A DNA stretch of 64,000 nt, from the NCBI GenBank assembly GCA_031291615.1, contig JARLIS010000061.1, forward strand, positions 1-64,000. The letters run 5' to 3'. Shown in pieces: positions 9,327 to 16,541 of this stretch. The notes under the pieces are model-generated. The model was not told where the DNA came from and made no database searches. It saw only the letters and a list, made by a program, of their open reading frames with translations. Position 1 is the stretch's first letter. Every line of letters begins with the position of its first letter. This DNA is from Parvibaculum sp. Its GTDB lineage: Bacteria; Pseudomonadota; Alphaproteobacteria; Parvibaculales; Parvibaculaceae. Made by a program: the position numbers and the translations under genes.

Positions 9327-10211
9327 ATGGGTATCTCGACGTGGACGGATGACAGCGGCAGAAAGCCCACCTACTCTGAAATCATGGGGGGCGAGCCTGC
9401 ACATCTGATTCTGACGATTGATACGAAACAGCCAATCGAGGTTGGCGACTTCGTTTCGTCATTCACCGCGCTTGCGAGCCAATATGACCGTTTCATTCGG
9501 GCCGAATATCCTGATTTAGCTCAGGATGCTGACATATATGTTCGAGAGGTGCGCGCCGGTAGCATCGTGGTTGATTTGCTTCCTTGGGCAACCGCAATGT
9601 TTCCACTCATGATTTCGGATATGGAGCAGGTTCTAGTTCTTGAACAATTCGTCACGACTTATGGCCGTCGGATTGGTTCGTATTTTGGCATTGGAGGGCG
9701 TGAAAAAGACGCCTCCAAATCTGATCTAAGGGATTTCACGCAGGCTGTTGCTGCGATAGCAAACGATCCCGACGCGAGCGCGACGTTGCAAGCTGCCTAT
9801 TTCGAGGACGGAAAGAAAAAGATCAAGACGGCGTTCAAATTTACGACGCCGCAGGCTAGGCAGGCCCAAGAACAACTCGAAAACCATAAACAGGAGCTTG
9901 AACGGAAGGACGTTGCGGACCATGCGCGTGTGCTCATGGTCTTTCGGCAATGCAATGTTCGTGACGTGATCCTGGGTAAACGGACGGGGGAAACCGTCTT
10001 GATCGAAGATGTTTCACCAAAGGAATTGCCTTTGATCTATGCGTCCGATTTGGCGGAACAGCGGATCAAGCATGAAATTCGGGAGGCGGAAGATAACGTC
10101 TTCAAAAAGGGCTTCGTCGTTGACGTGAATGTTCAATTGCGAGGCGGCAGGCCGGTCGCGTATCGCGTCACTAACCTGCATCAAGTGATTGACCTGCCGG
10201 ACGACGACTAG
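9327..10211 (+). CDS. Passenger protein of unknown function (294 residues)
   Basis: A soluble-looking 294-residue protein with no family I can name. Visible features: an N-terminal region rich in strands, a hydrophobic patch LLPWATAMFPLMISDMEQVLV at about 80-100, a charged helical stretch QARQAQEQLENHKQELERKD at about 174-194, and a C-terminal strand-rich part ending VIDLPDDD. It starts 44 bp inside the left repeat after TTTAGGAG, pointing toward the transposase. Its stop overlaps the end of the convergent DUF6471 gene by 4 bp. Base composition is lower in GC than the flanking chromosome. Confidence 0.75.
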   Translation: MGISTWTDDSGRKPTYSEIMGGEPAHLILTIDTKQPIEVGDFVSSFTALASQYDRFIRAEYPDLAQDADIYVREVRAGSIVVDLLPWATAMFPLMISDMEQVLVLEQFVTTYGRRIGSYFGIGGREKDASKSDLRDFTQAVAAIANDPDASATLQAAYFEDGKKKIKTAFKFTTPQARQAQEQLENHKQELERKDVADHARVLMVFRQCNVRDVILGKRTGETVLIEDVSPKELPLIYASDLAEQRIKHEIREAEDNVFKKGFVVDVNVQLRGGRPVAYRVTNLHQVIDLPDDD

Positions 10212-10435
10212 TCGTCCAGTCTCACAGTCTGGCATCCAATAGCCGTCAGGCATTGCAGCAGAAACGCGGCCATGAACTTGCCCCGCGCCAGCTTGTTGCG
10301 GATGTTCACTTCCTTTTCCTCGACCCCGATTTCGGCCAGTTTTTCGGCTAGCTGGGAATAGGTCACGCCTTTCCGTTTTAGCTCTGCTTTCAATAGGTTA
10401 GCCGCTCTGGCCTCCCAGTCGGTCTTTTCGGCCAT
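10208..10435 (-). CDS. DUF6471 family small protein
   Basis: A 75-residue protein with the DUF6471 layout: WEARAANLLKAELKRKGVTY, SQLAEKLAEIGVEEKEVNIRNKLARGKF and AAFLLQCLTAIG. The pattern resembles a compact helix-turn-helix, so DNA binding is plausible. It is transcribed away from the transposase promoter region, and a palindrome overlaps its start codon (10435-10473), which could be its own operator. As a passenger of an IS1595-type element it may regulate the transposase; this is inference. Confidence 0.8.
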   Translation of the reverse strand: MAEKTDWEARAANLLKAELKRKGVTYSQLAEKLAEIGVEEKEVNIRNKLARGKFMAAFLLQCLTAIGCQTVRLDD

Positions 10436-10473
10436 GTAACCCTCACGATAAAAAAAGCATCGTATCGGTTACA
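10435..10473. promoter_or_regulatory. Nested palindrome between DUF6471 gene and transposase
   Basis: TGTAACC (10435-10441) pairs with GGTTACA (10467-10473), and inside it ACGAT (10445-10449) pairs with ATCGT (10459-10463), around a run of seven A. It covers the start of the DUF6471 gene and lies 65 bp before the transposase start, as expected for an operator serving both divergent genes. Confidence 0.5.
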
Positions 10474-10537
10474 TTAGCCCTTGTATGAGATACGTCAACG
10501 TACTATATTCGATGCATAGGCAACGGATATAGTACAA

Positions 10538-11506
10538 ATGGCTCAACACTTCCTCCTCAGCGCAAAGGCCCGGACGCTCAGTCTGGCCAAAGTCATGCGC
10601 CTGTCGGACGAAGATGCCTTGGCGACGTTCAAGGCGATCCGTTGGGCCAACAATGACGGCCAGCCCTTTTGCCCGAAGTGCGGTTGCGTGGCGATCTACA
10701 GCTACGCCTCGCGCCCGATCTTCAAGTGCAAGGGTTGCGAGGCCCAATTCTCTGTCACGTCCGGCACGATCTTCGCCAGCCGCAAGCTCGCGATCCGCGA
10801 CATTCTCGCGGCGATCGCCATTTTCGTGAACGGCGCGAAGGGCATTTCGGCGCTTCAACTGAGCCGCGATCTGGACGTGCAGTACAAAACGGCTTTCGTC
10901 CTCGCCCACAAGATCAGGGAAGCGATGGCCGCCGAAGTGCAGGCCGAGGAAATGTCTGGCGAAGTCGAGATCGACGGCGCTTACTTCGGCGGGTACGTGA
11001 AGCCTGCGAACCGCAAGGGCCAACGCCGCGACCGTCGATTGCTTGAAAACCGCACCGGCAAGCGCCGCGTCGTCGTCATCATGCGCGAGCGCAATGGCAC
11101 CACGCTTCCGAGCGTCCACAAGGCCGAAGGCGACGCCGTTCAGATGGTTGCAAGGACCGTGAAGCCCGGCAGCACGATCTATGCCGACGAAGCCTCGCAT
11201 TGGGATGCGCTGCACGCTCGCTTCCTGACGAAGCGGATCAATCATTCGGAAAGCTACGCCGAAGGGGAAACGTCAACCAACATGGCGGAAAGCTTCTTTT
11301 CCCGCCTGCGTCGCGCGGAGATCGGCACGCACCATCATATCAGCGGTCGCTACCTTCATTCGTATGCGAACGAAATGGCTTGGCGCGAGAACAACCGCCG
11401 CGTCAGCAACGGCGAGCAATTCCTGATGGCTGTGAATGCATCGCTCGTGCATCCTGTAAGTCGCCAGTGGAAGGGCTATTGGCAGCGCCGTACCATTGCG
11501 CGCTGA
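10538..11506 (+). CDS. IS1595-family transposase (ISXO2-like DDE)
   Basis: A 322-residue transposase that appears complete. It has an N-terminal zinc ribbon (CPKCGC ... FKCKGCEAQFSVTSGTIF, residues 45-76), a helical DNA-binding linker, and an ISXO2-like catalytic domain: EIDGAYFGGYVKP for the first aspartate, YADEASHWDAL for the second, and a C-terminal block SRLRRAEIGTHHHISGRYL then YANEMAWRENNR. The terminal repeats and the 8-bp duplication around the element match the family's known behaviour, so it probably made the comM insertion. Confidence 0.93.
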   Translation: MAQHFLLSAKARTLSLAKVMRLSDEDALATFKAIRWANNDGQPFCPKCGCVAIYSYASRPIFKCKGCEAQFSVTSGTIFASRKLAIRDILAAIAIFVNGAKGISALQLSRDLDVQYKTAFVLAHKIREAMAAEVQAEEMSGEVEIDGAYFGGYVKPANRKGQRRDRRLLENRTGKRRVVVIMRERNGTTLPSVHKAEGDAVQMVARTVKPGSTIYADEASHWDALHARFLTKRINHSESYAEGETSTNMAESFFSRLRRAEIGTHHHISGRYLHSYANEMAWRENNRRVSNGEQFLMAVNASLVHPVSRQWKGYWQRRTIAR

Positions 11507-11510
11507 GTAG

Positions 11511-12008
11511 TCAGGATTGCCACGGGAACCATTTCATCCGCTCCTGCGCCTTAACGATGTTGTCGTCAAAATGCTTTTGGGCTACGACGAAATCACTATA
11601 CGCGCGCACAAACGGACGTGCATCGGCTGGGCCATGCATCTGCTCGGCAGCAGTCTTCAATGCTATAAGCGCTGTAGAATACTCTTCGAACGCGGGCGCA
11701 GCGGCGGGCACTCTGGTAGCGACCTGATGCGCAGCCGCAAATAGTGTCAATGCCTGAGTACGAAAGGACTGTATGTCTGCTTTCTTGGGCGCGGCGCGGC
11801 CTGTGGCGGTGTCGGAAAGCGGCTGAAGTGTATCCAGTAATTTCTGGGATGCCTGCTGCACTTGCTGATATTCGACATTGAGAATCTGTCGCTGATCGGA
11901 CCGAAATGAGGACAGCTCCGTTGCAAAAATGCCTGCAACAAAACTGAACACCCCGACTGCGATCACACCGAGATGACGTGGTTCGATTTTTTTCAATAAA
12001 TCATACAT
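11511..12008 (-). CDS. Membrane-anchored helical passenger protein
   Basis: A 165-residue protein of unknown function. It has one N-terminal membrane segment (HLGVIAVGVFSFVAGIFATEL, about residues 12-32) followed by a mainly alpha-helical, probably periplasmic part rich in glutamine and alanine. It is the second gene of a leftward pair with the 375-residue gene (12-bp gap), so the two probably act together at the membrane. Its stop lies 4 bp from the end of the convergent transposase gene. Confidence 0.7.
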   Translation of the reverse strand: MYDLLKKIEPRHLGVIAVGVFSFVAGIFATELSSFRSDQRQILNVEYQQVQQASQKLLDTLQPLSDTATGRAAPKKADIQSFRTQALTLFAAAHQVATRVPAAAPAFEEYSTALIALKTAAEQMHGPADARPFVRAYSDFVVAQKHFDDNIVKAQERMKWFPWQS

Positions 12009-12020
12009 GGGCTTGCCTAT

Positions 12021-13148
12021 TCATGGCTTCTGCACGACGCGTGTCGATGTAGTCATTTGCGCGTGCTCCGCAACCTTCCTCGCGTACTCGCAAGCTTCAG
12101 GCCACTTATCCAAACCCAGCAACTTGATCTGCTTCAGCGCGACTTCAGCAATTTCTGCCGTACAGGCGTCCCCCGCCGGCGCCGAGCTATTGCCGATCAG
12201 GATTTTACCAGCCTCAGCGGCGTGGACAACGTCCGCGCCATGAAGAACGGCCAACGCGAATAACACCGATATCACGCTCGGGATAAGGAATTTTGAAGAT
12301 ATGCCGATAAAGCCGGGCGAATTTATGTTCATTTGAAGGTCAGGGGCCAAATCACCGGCATCTTCGAATGCGGTCACCTTTATTCCAAATACTTCATCCT
12401 CACCATTTATACTTGTTTTAATTGTATTTTGTGTGACGAATTTTATAAACAGCTTAATATTGAAGTCATCGTCTGTAGTAAATTCTCGCGCGGCGACTTC
12501 AAGTCTCGTGTTGAAGCTGTCAGCAGTAGTGTAGTTGCCGTATACAGCGCTATATATTTCGGACCTTAGTTGCCGCTCAAGAAGAACAAGCATATTCGGC
12601 TTGGTAATAAGGTCGAGTATTCTTGCATTGAGCTTCGGTTTCGGTATACGTCCGACGGTTCGAAAGCGCCTCACAAGTAGCGGGTGACCCACATAGCGCG
12701 GAATGTTGAAAGATTCGAAGTCCGTCGGACCGCCGATGAATTCTCCGACAACAGCATCCTGAGAGAATGATTGCGGCGGAATAATCACGAGATCGCCAGC
12801 ATTCACGCGCTCGAAATAGCCCGTTACGACGCTGCGATATTGCCCCAAGGCGTTCGCCGCTAAGTGGCCGTTATATGCCTCAAGTGCGGTGGGTGGTACG
12901 TCATCTTCAGGACGCCCCCTTCCATGCCAATTGCGAAGGCGCACAGATCGCCTAATCCTATTATCCATAAGGGTTTGTTGCGCGAGCGGCACGCCCGGTT
13001 GCAAATCAAGACCGGGCAATTCGGGGCCGATGACGTGTCCCTCTGTGAACTGGTGATAGAGTCGGTATTCCTTACCCGGACGGCCCACATATACATTGGT
13101 AGTCTGTGGCAGCACTTTCGTGCGCAGATCGACCTCAATTGTAGGCAT
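12021..13148 (-). CDS. PUA-like domain plus transmembrane passenger protein
   Basis: A 375-residue protein of unknown function. Residues about 105-140 (VVTGYFERVNAGDLVIIPP ... VVGEFIGGP) resemble the small PUA/EVE-like beta-barrel found at the N-terminus of Mrr-type restriction proteins. A strand-rich region follows, then one membrane segment (FLIPSVISVLFALAVLHGADVV, about 283-304) and a roughly 70-residue tail with two cysteines. Its layout suggests a cytosolic sensor joined to a membrane segment, but no family was confirmed. It is co-directional with the next membrane gene. AT-rich codon use differs from the transposase. Confidence 0.65.
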   Translation of the reverse strand: MPTIEVDLRTKVLPQTTNVYVGRPGKEYRLYHQFTEGHVIGPELPGLDLQPGVPLAQQTLMDNRIRRSVRLRNWHGRGRPEDDVPPTALEAYNGHLAANALGQYRSVVTGYFERVNAGDLVIIPPQSFSQDAVVGEFIGGPTDFESFNIPRYVGHPLLVRRFRTVGRIPKPKLNARILDLITKPNMLVLLERQLRSEIYSAVYGNYTTADSFNTRLEVAAREFTTDDDFNIKLFIKFVTQNTIKTSINGEDEVFGIKVTAFEDAGDLAPDLQMNINSPGFIGISSKFLIPSVISVLFALAVLHGADVVHAAEAGKILIGNSSAPAGDACTAEIAEVALKQIKLLGLDKWPEACEYARKVAEHAQMTTSTRVVQKP

Positions 13149-13236
13149 TTATCCCCCCGGGTTATGGGCAGGACTTTGTCACTTGGATGCACATATTTGC
13201 AAGCTTCTCAATTAATAGGATGAGTTTCTGCCAACG

Positions 13237-13371
13237 ATGACTCTGCTTTTGATAGGCATCGGCTTCCTACTCGGCTTCGCAGGCGCGCTCCGGACGAGCC
13301 GCTACGCGATGGTAGCCGGGGCCGGGATCGCCTTCGCGGGTGCGGTGCTGGCGTTCGCGGGCAGCCTCTAG
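13237..13371 (+). CDS. Small hydrophobic protein (44 residues)
   Basis: ATG 13237 to TAG 13369-13371. It encodes two hydrophobic segments (LLLIGIGFLLGFAGAL and YAMVAGAGIAFAGAVLAFAG) around a short basic turn (RTSR), a helical hairpin that would sit in the membrane. Its end overlaps the convergent 144-residue gene by 4 bp. There is no strong ribosome site. It could be a small membrane toxin or a simple passenger. Confidence 0.5.
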   Translation: MTLLLIGIGFLLGFAGALRTSRYAMVAGAGIAFAGAVLAFAGSL

Positions 13372-13802
13372 GCCAATTCCCACGTCATATAGAGCCCGGT
13401 CCCCTGACTGGACTTCACCACGCCCTTGTCCCGCTGGCCTCGTAGCGCGACGCCTACGCGCTTCACCATGAGCCGGGATAGCTTCTCGTCGGATTGGTCC
13501 AGCGCCCGCTCAGCGATCAATTGCAGGGCTATATCGCGGCTTGTAAGGGGCTCCGCCGCCTGCCTCAGAATGTCGAGAATGATCCGGGTCATCTCGCCCC
13601 GCTTGGACCAATCCTCCGGGGGCCGGAACGCCTTGGGGCGGATTTCCTCTACCCGGTAGCCCGGATCGAAAAGCCGGATCGTGGCGTCTAGCCCCTCTAG
13701 TTCGCGGATCATCCGGGTAACAGCCGCTTGGCCGTTCTCTATGTCGCCCGCCAGTTCAGCGCGTTTGCGGACCAGGGCGGTTATGACGTGGGGTTCTGCC
13801 AT
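13368..13802 (-). CDS. Passenger protein, coiled coil plus winged-helix-like
   Basis: A 144-residue protein. The N-terminal part is a short coiled coil ([20 protein letters not shown] then [19 protein letters not shown]). The C-terminal part looks like a winged helix ([27 protein letters not shown] ... [24 protein letters not shown]). Similar hypothetical proteins are common beside alphaproteobacterial transposons, but no function is established. It is the last gene before the right terminal repeat and reads inward. Confidence 0.7.
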   Translation of the reverse strand: MAEPHVITALVRKRAELAGDIENGQAAVTRMIRELEGLDATIRLFDPGYRVEEIRPKAFRPPEDWSKRGEMTRIILDILRQAAEPLTSRDIALQLIAERALDQSDEKLSRLMVKRVGVALRGQRDKGVVKSSQGTGLYMTWELA

Positions 13803-13849
13803 AGGGCCGAAAGTACCCCCGGACCCCCGAAGGAAGGCAGGCAGATTAG

Positions 13850-13872
13850 GGTGTGTTTGCTACCTAATACCG
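13850..13872 (-). repeat. Right terminal inverted repeat of IS1595-type element
   Basis: Ends TTGCTACCTAATACCG, the reverse complement of the left end with one difference in 23 bases. It is followed directly by the second copy of GAAATGCT. Confidence 0.93.
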
Positions 13873-14192
13873 GAAATGCTCGAAGTCTCGATGATCGCAT
13901 CCATCGCGGGCGAGTTGCAGGCAACCGGCATGGGAACGGCGCGCGCCTTCCGCGCGCCGCATCACTCCGCATCCATGGCCGCCCTTGTCGGCGGCGGTTT
14001 GCGTGCAAAGCCCGGCGAAGTGTCGCTCGCCCATCGCGGCGTGCTCTTTCTCGACGAGCTGCCGGAATTTCCCCGTCAGGTGCTCGATTCGCTGCGCCAG
14101 CCCATCGAAACCGGCGAGGCGGTCGTCGCCCGCGCAAACGCGCATGTGACTTACCCCGCGCGCTTTCAGCTCGTCGCCGCGATGAACCCCTG
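13873..14192 (+). pseudogene. comM: comM fragment 2 of 3, central AAA+ part (starts with second TSD copy)
   Basis: After the duplicated octamer (13873-13880) the comM frame resumes at 13881: CTCGAAGTC for L-E-V, then [24 protein letters not shown], the Walker B region [11 protein letters not shown] and the sensor region [10 protein letters not shown]. The frame breaks at the TG at 14191-14192, where the integrated island starts. The break falls between codon 350 (P) and the cysteine of the CRCGH zinc-type motif, which resumes at 46134. Confidence 0.95.
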
Positions 14193-15671
14193 TGGACGCG
14201 TTGCCTTGGCAGCGTCAGTTCCGGCTAAGGGTATGTAGAGCAAGTCGATTTCAACGGTGTCAGTACTGACATTGATGCGGTTGGTGATGGCCTCAACAAT
14301 GCTTCTCTTTTGGTCAAGAGAGTAGTCCGCCCACTTGCTGTGCAGGTCTCTGGCTTCGGCAATGGTCTGCTGGCTTGAGGCCTGCTGGACGCGCAGGAGG
14401 TCAAGTTCAGCCTGAGCGGCGGGAAGTTGGTCGTTGAGCTGTTTCTGGCGCTCTTCGAGCGGCTGGTAGCGGGCGGCAAAGCCGTCGCGCGAAATCCCGT
14501 CATCGAGGTAGAGGCGATAGACCTTGTCCATTTCGCGGGCGACCGACACCTGTTCTTCTTCGAGCTGCACAAGACCTGCTTCCTTGGTCCGGATCAGGCC
14601 GTCGTGCCGGGCCAGGTAGTCGGTGATGTGCTCCTCGGAGAGGAGGTAGCCATGTAGTTCGTTGTGGTAGATGGCTTCAAGGTCGGAGACGGGGATTTTG
14701 TTCCGGCAGGTGTAGCAGATGTATTTGGGCGAGTTGGACGGCACGTACATCTTCTCCCCGCACTGGCAGTACGTGACCCCGGCGAACAGATGCACCGGCT
14801 TGCGGGATGGCCGCTTCCGGCCCGCCCGGCGCTCGTCGAGGATGGCGTTGCACCGTACCCAGGTATCTTCCGAGATGAGGGCTTCGACCTCGTGGTGGAC
14901 CCAATCCTCCTCGGGTTTGAGCTGCCACTGCTTCTTCGCGTCGGTCGTGCGGGTGTAGTTCACCCGGCGCAAGCCCTTGGCGGTCGGGTCGCGCAGCAGG
15001 CGGTCGATGGTCGTGTCGGTGAAGGGTGAGCCGTTACGGGTACGGTGTCCTTGCTCATTGAGGAGCCGGGCGACCGTCTTCTTGCGGCGGTGCTCCAAGA
15101 ACAGCTCGTATATCTGTACCCTCACCGGCGCTTCCTTGGGGTCGAGTATGAGCTTGCCGTCCACCCACTGGTAGCCGTAGGTGGCTTGTCCGCCGAGGTT
15201 CTTGCCGAGCTTGGCGCGGATGGGAACGGAGGCGGCAACGCGGCTCGCGATCTCCTCGCGCTCCCACTGCGCCATCGCGGCGATCATAGTGTAGAAGAGA
15301 CGGCCGGCAGGCGATGTGGTGTCGATGCTCTCCTGGAGTGAGACGAGGTCAGCGCCGTACTCGCGGAAGATTTCGGCGAACTCCAGTAACTCTTTGGTGT
15401 TGCGTGCGAGACGCGCGAGCTTGGAGAAAACGAGACCGGTAATGTGGCCCGAGCGGATGTCCTTGAGCATCCGCTGTGCTTCAGGGTGCCCCGCGACGGA
15501 TTTACCGCTTACGGCTTCGAGGTGGTAGACCTCGCGAACATGCCAGTCTTTGGCCTCCGCATACAGGCGAGCGCGGCGCTCGTGATGCTCGGGACTTTCA
15601 CCCTGCGCCTGTTCCTCCGTAGACACCCGAATCCAGATACCCACCGCCTTGCGGCGCACTGCGGCTGACAT
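14166..15671 (-). CDS. Large serine recombinase (integrase of the island)
   Basis: A 501-residue serine integrase at the left end. Catalytic domain: [16 protein letters not shown] (nucleophile serine at about residue 17), [13 protein letters not shown] and [31 protein letters not shown]. It is followed by a recombinase domain, a zinc ribbon (YCQCGEK ... YICYTC), a coiled coil and a tail. The last eight residues (QGFIAATS) and the stop are encoded by host comM DNA beyond the crossover TG. In the excised circle the same frame would run on without a stop into the HTH-coding right end, giving 638 residues. Confidence 0.93.
   Translation of the reverse strand: MSAAVRRKAVGIWIRVSTEEQAQGESPEHHERRARLYAEAKDWHVREVYHLEAVSGKSVAGHPEAQRMLKDIRSGHITGLVFSKLARLARNTKELLEFAEIFREYGADLVSLQESIDTTSPAGRLFYTMIAAMAQWEREEIASRVAASVPIRAKLGKNLGGQATYGYQWVDGKLILDPKEAPVRVQIYELFLEHRRKKTVARLLNEQGHRTRNGSPFTDTTIDRLLRDPTAKGLRRVNYTRTTDAKKQWQLKPEEDWVHHEVEALISEDTWVRCNAILDERRAGRKRPSRKPVHLFAGVTYCQCGEKMYVPSNSPKYICYTCRNKIPVSDLEAIYHNELHGYLLSEEHITDYLARHDGLIRTKEAGLVQLEEEQVSVAREMDKVYRLYLDDGISRDGFAARYQPLEERQKQLNDQLPAAQAELDLLRVQQASSQQTIAEARDLHSKWADYSLDQKRSIVEAITNRINVSTDTVEIDLLYIPLAGTDAAKATRPQGFIAATS
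14191..14207 (+). other. attL of the serine-integrase island
   Basis: Host comM sequence ends with ...AACCCC, then the shared TG (14191-14192), then the island arm TGGAC and GCGTTGCCTT (14198-14207). GCGTTGCCTT is the perfect inverse of AAGGCAACGC in attR. Joined in the circular form, the two arms sit symmetrically, five bases each side of TG, as expected for a serine-integrase attP. Confidence 0.85.
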
Positions 15672-15765
15672 CGAAGCCTCCGCCGATTATGATTGAGAGA
15701 AGTAGTGGAACGCACAAGCGCAAGTAATGACCGCGGTTGTTACGCTACAACGAGACTATACGTTT

Positions 15766-15788
15766 AACAGAATGAGCAATTCTGTTCA
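15766..15788 (+). repeat. Left 23-bp inverted repeat, putative recombinase site
   Basis: Begins AACAGAATGAGCAA and ends TTCTGTTCA. It is identical to the reverse complement of 19755-19777. The 7-bp arms and non-palindromic 7-bp spacer are like tyrosine-recombinase core sites. It lies 66 bp before the recombinase start. Confidence 0.85.
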
Positions 15789-15854
15789 TTAAATATTAAA
15801 TAGGTCAACCTCTTTCTTGCGCCGTTGTTGCGTAGAGAGAGGCGACCCACAGTT

Positions 15855-16430
15855 ATGATTTACGACACGGCCGGACACAGGAAGTATCTCACCATCAAAG
15901 AACGCGAAGCATTTATCGAGGCTGCGCAGCGTCTACGCCCCGAAAGCCGGACATTTTGTCTGACTCTCGCCTATACCGGCGCGCGCATTTCAGAAGTTCT
16001 CGCACTAACGCCAGAGCATATAGACACAGAGGCCGGTGTCGTCGTCATTGAAAGCCTCAAGAAACGACGTCGCGGCGTCTACCGTGCGGTCCCGGTGCCA
16101 ACGCGACTTCTTCGTCAATTCGAGGCCGTGCACGACATAGCGGCAGCGCAACTGGATACAACCCGCCGAACTTCTCGTATGTGGCCTTGGAGCCGAACGA
16201 CCGCATGGATGTTGGTAAAACAGATCATGGTCAACATCGGTGTCGCACCAAGTCGAGCTATGCCTAAAGCCCTTCGTCATGCCTTCGGTATTGGTGCGGC
16301 GCAAAAAAGCGTACCAATCAACGTCATTCAAAAGTGGATGGGACACGCTCGCATAACGACAACTGCAATCTATATGGATGTGGTCGGCGAAGAAGAGCGA
16401 GCGCTGGCACGGCGAATGTGGGGCTTCTAA
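15855..16430 (+). CDS. Tyrosine recombinase (phage integrase family)
   Basis: A roughly 191-residue tyrosine recombinase that consists of little more than the catalytic domain. Visible residues: the first arginine in AYTGARISEVLAL, the lysine region SLKKRRRGVY, H-x-x-x in ALRHAFGIGA (usually RH-x-F/H-x-x-R), and H plus the nucleophile tyrosine in WMGHARITTTAIYMDVV. Such short forms occur in integrons, XerC-like proteins and DNA invertases. ATG 15855 is chosen over TTG 15825/15828 because the recognised domain starts there. It lies just inside the left inverted repeat and 111 bp before the SIR2 gene. Confidence 0.87.
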   Translation: MIYDTAGHRKYLTIKEREAFIEAAQRLRPESRTFCLTLAYTGARISEVLALTPEHIDTEAGVVVIESLKKRRRGVYRAVPVPTRLLRQFEAVHDIAAAQLDTTRRTSRMWPWSRTTAWMLVKQIMVNIGVAPSRAMPKALRHAFGIGAAQKSVPINVIQKWMGHARITTTAIYMDVVGEEERALARRMWGF

Positions 16431-16541
16431 ATGATCGCATGGGCGCTGCGCCTCACAACCCTAAAGACACGATACGGAGTTTTTGGTTTGCTTTCACCTC
16501 CATGTACGCACCATGGTAGTGCAAGAAATTAGGTACCGAGG

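Larger units (their letters stand above)
9260..13872. mobile_element. IS1595-family transposon with passenger genes, inserted in comM
   Basis: A 4613-bp unit bounded by 23-bp inverted repeats (9260-9282 and 13850-13872; one mismatch, beginning CGGTATTAGG) and flanked by 8-bp direct repeats. It carries an ISXO2/IS1595-type transposase plus five or six other genes: a 294-residue protein, a DUF6471 protein, a two-gene membrane module, a small hydrophobic ORF and a 144-residue protein. IS1595 subgroups with passenger genes are known. Both ends and the target duplication look intact, so insertion may be recent. Confidence 0.92.

Noticed and set aside
15766-15788. The 23-bp repeats as simple transcription terminators
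   Set aside because: They have no T-run, are identical at both cassette ends, and have short arms with an asymmetric spacer like recombinase sites.
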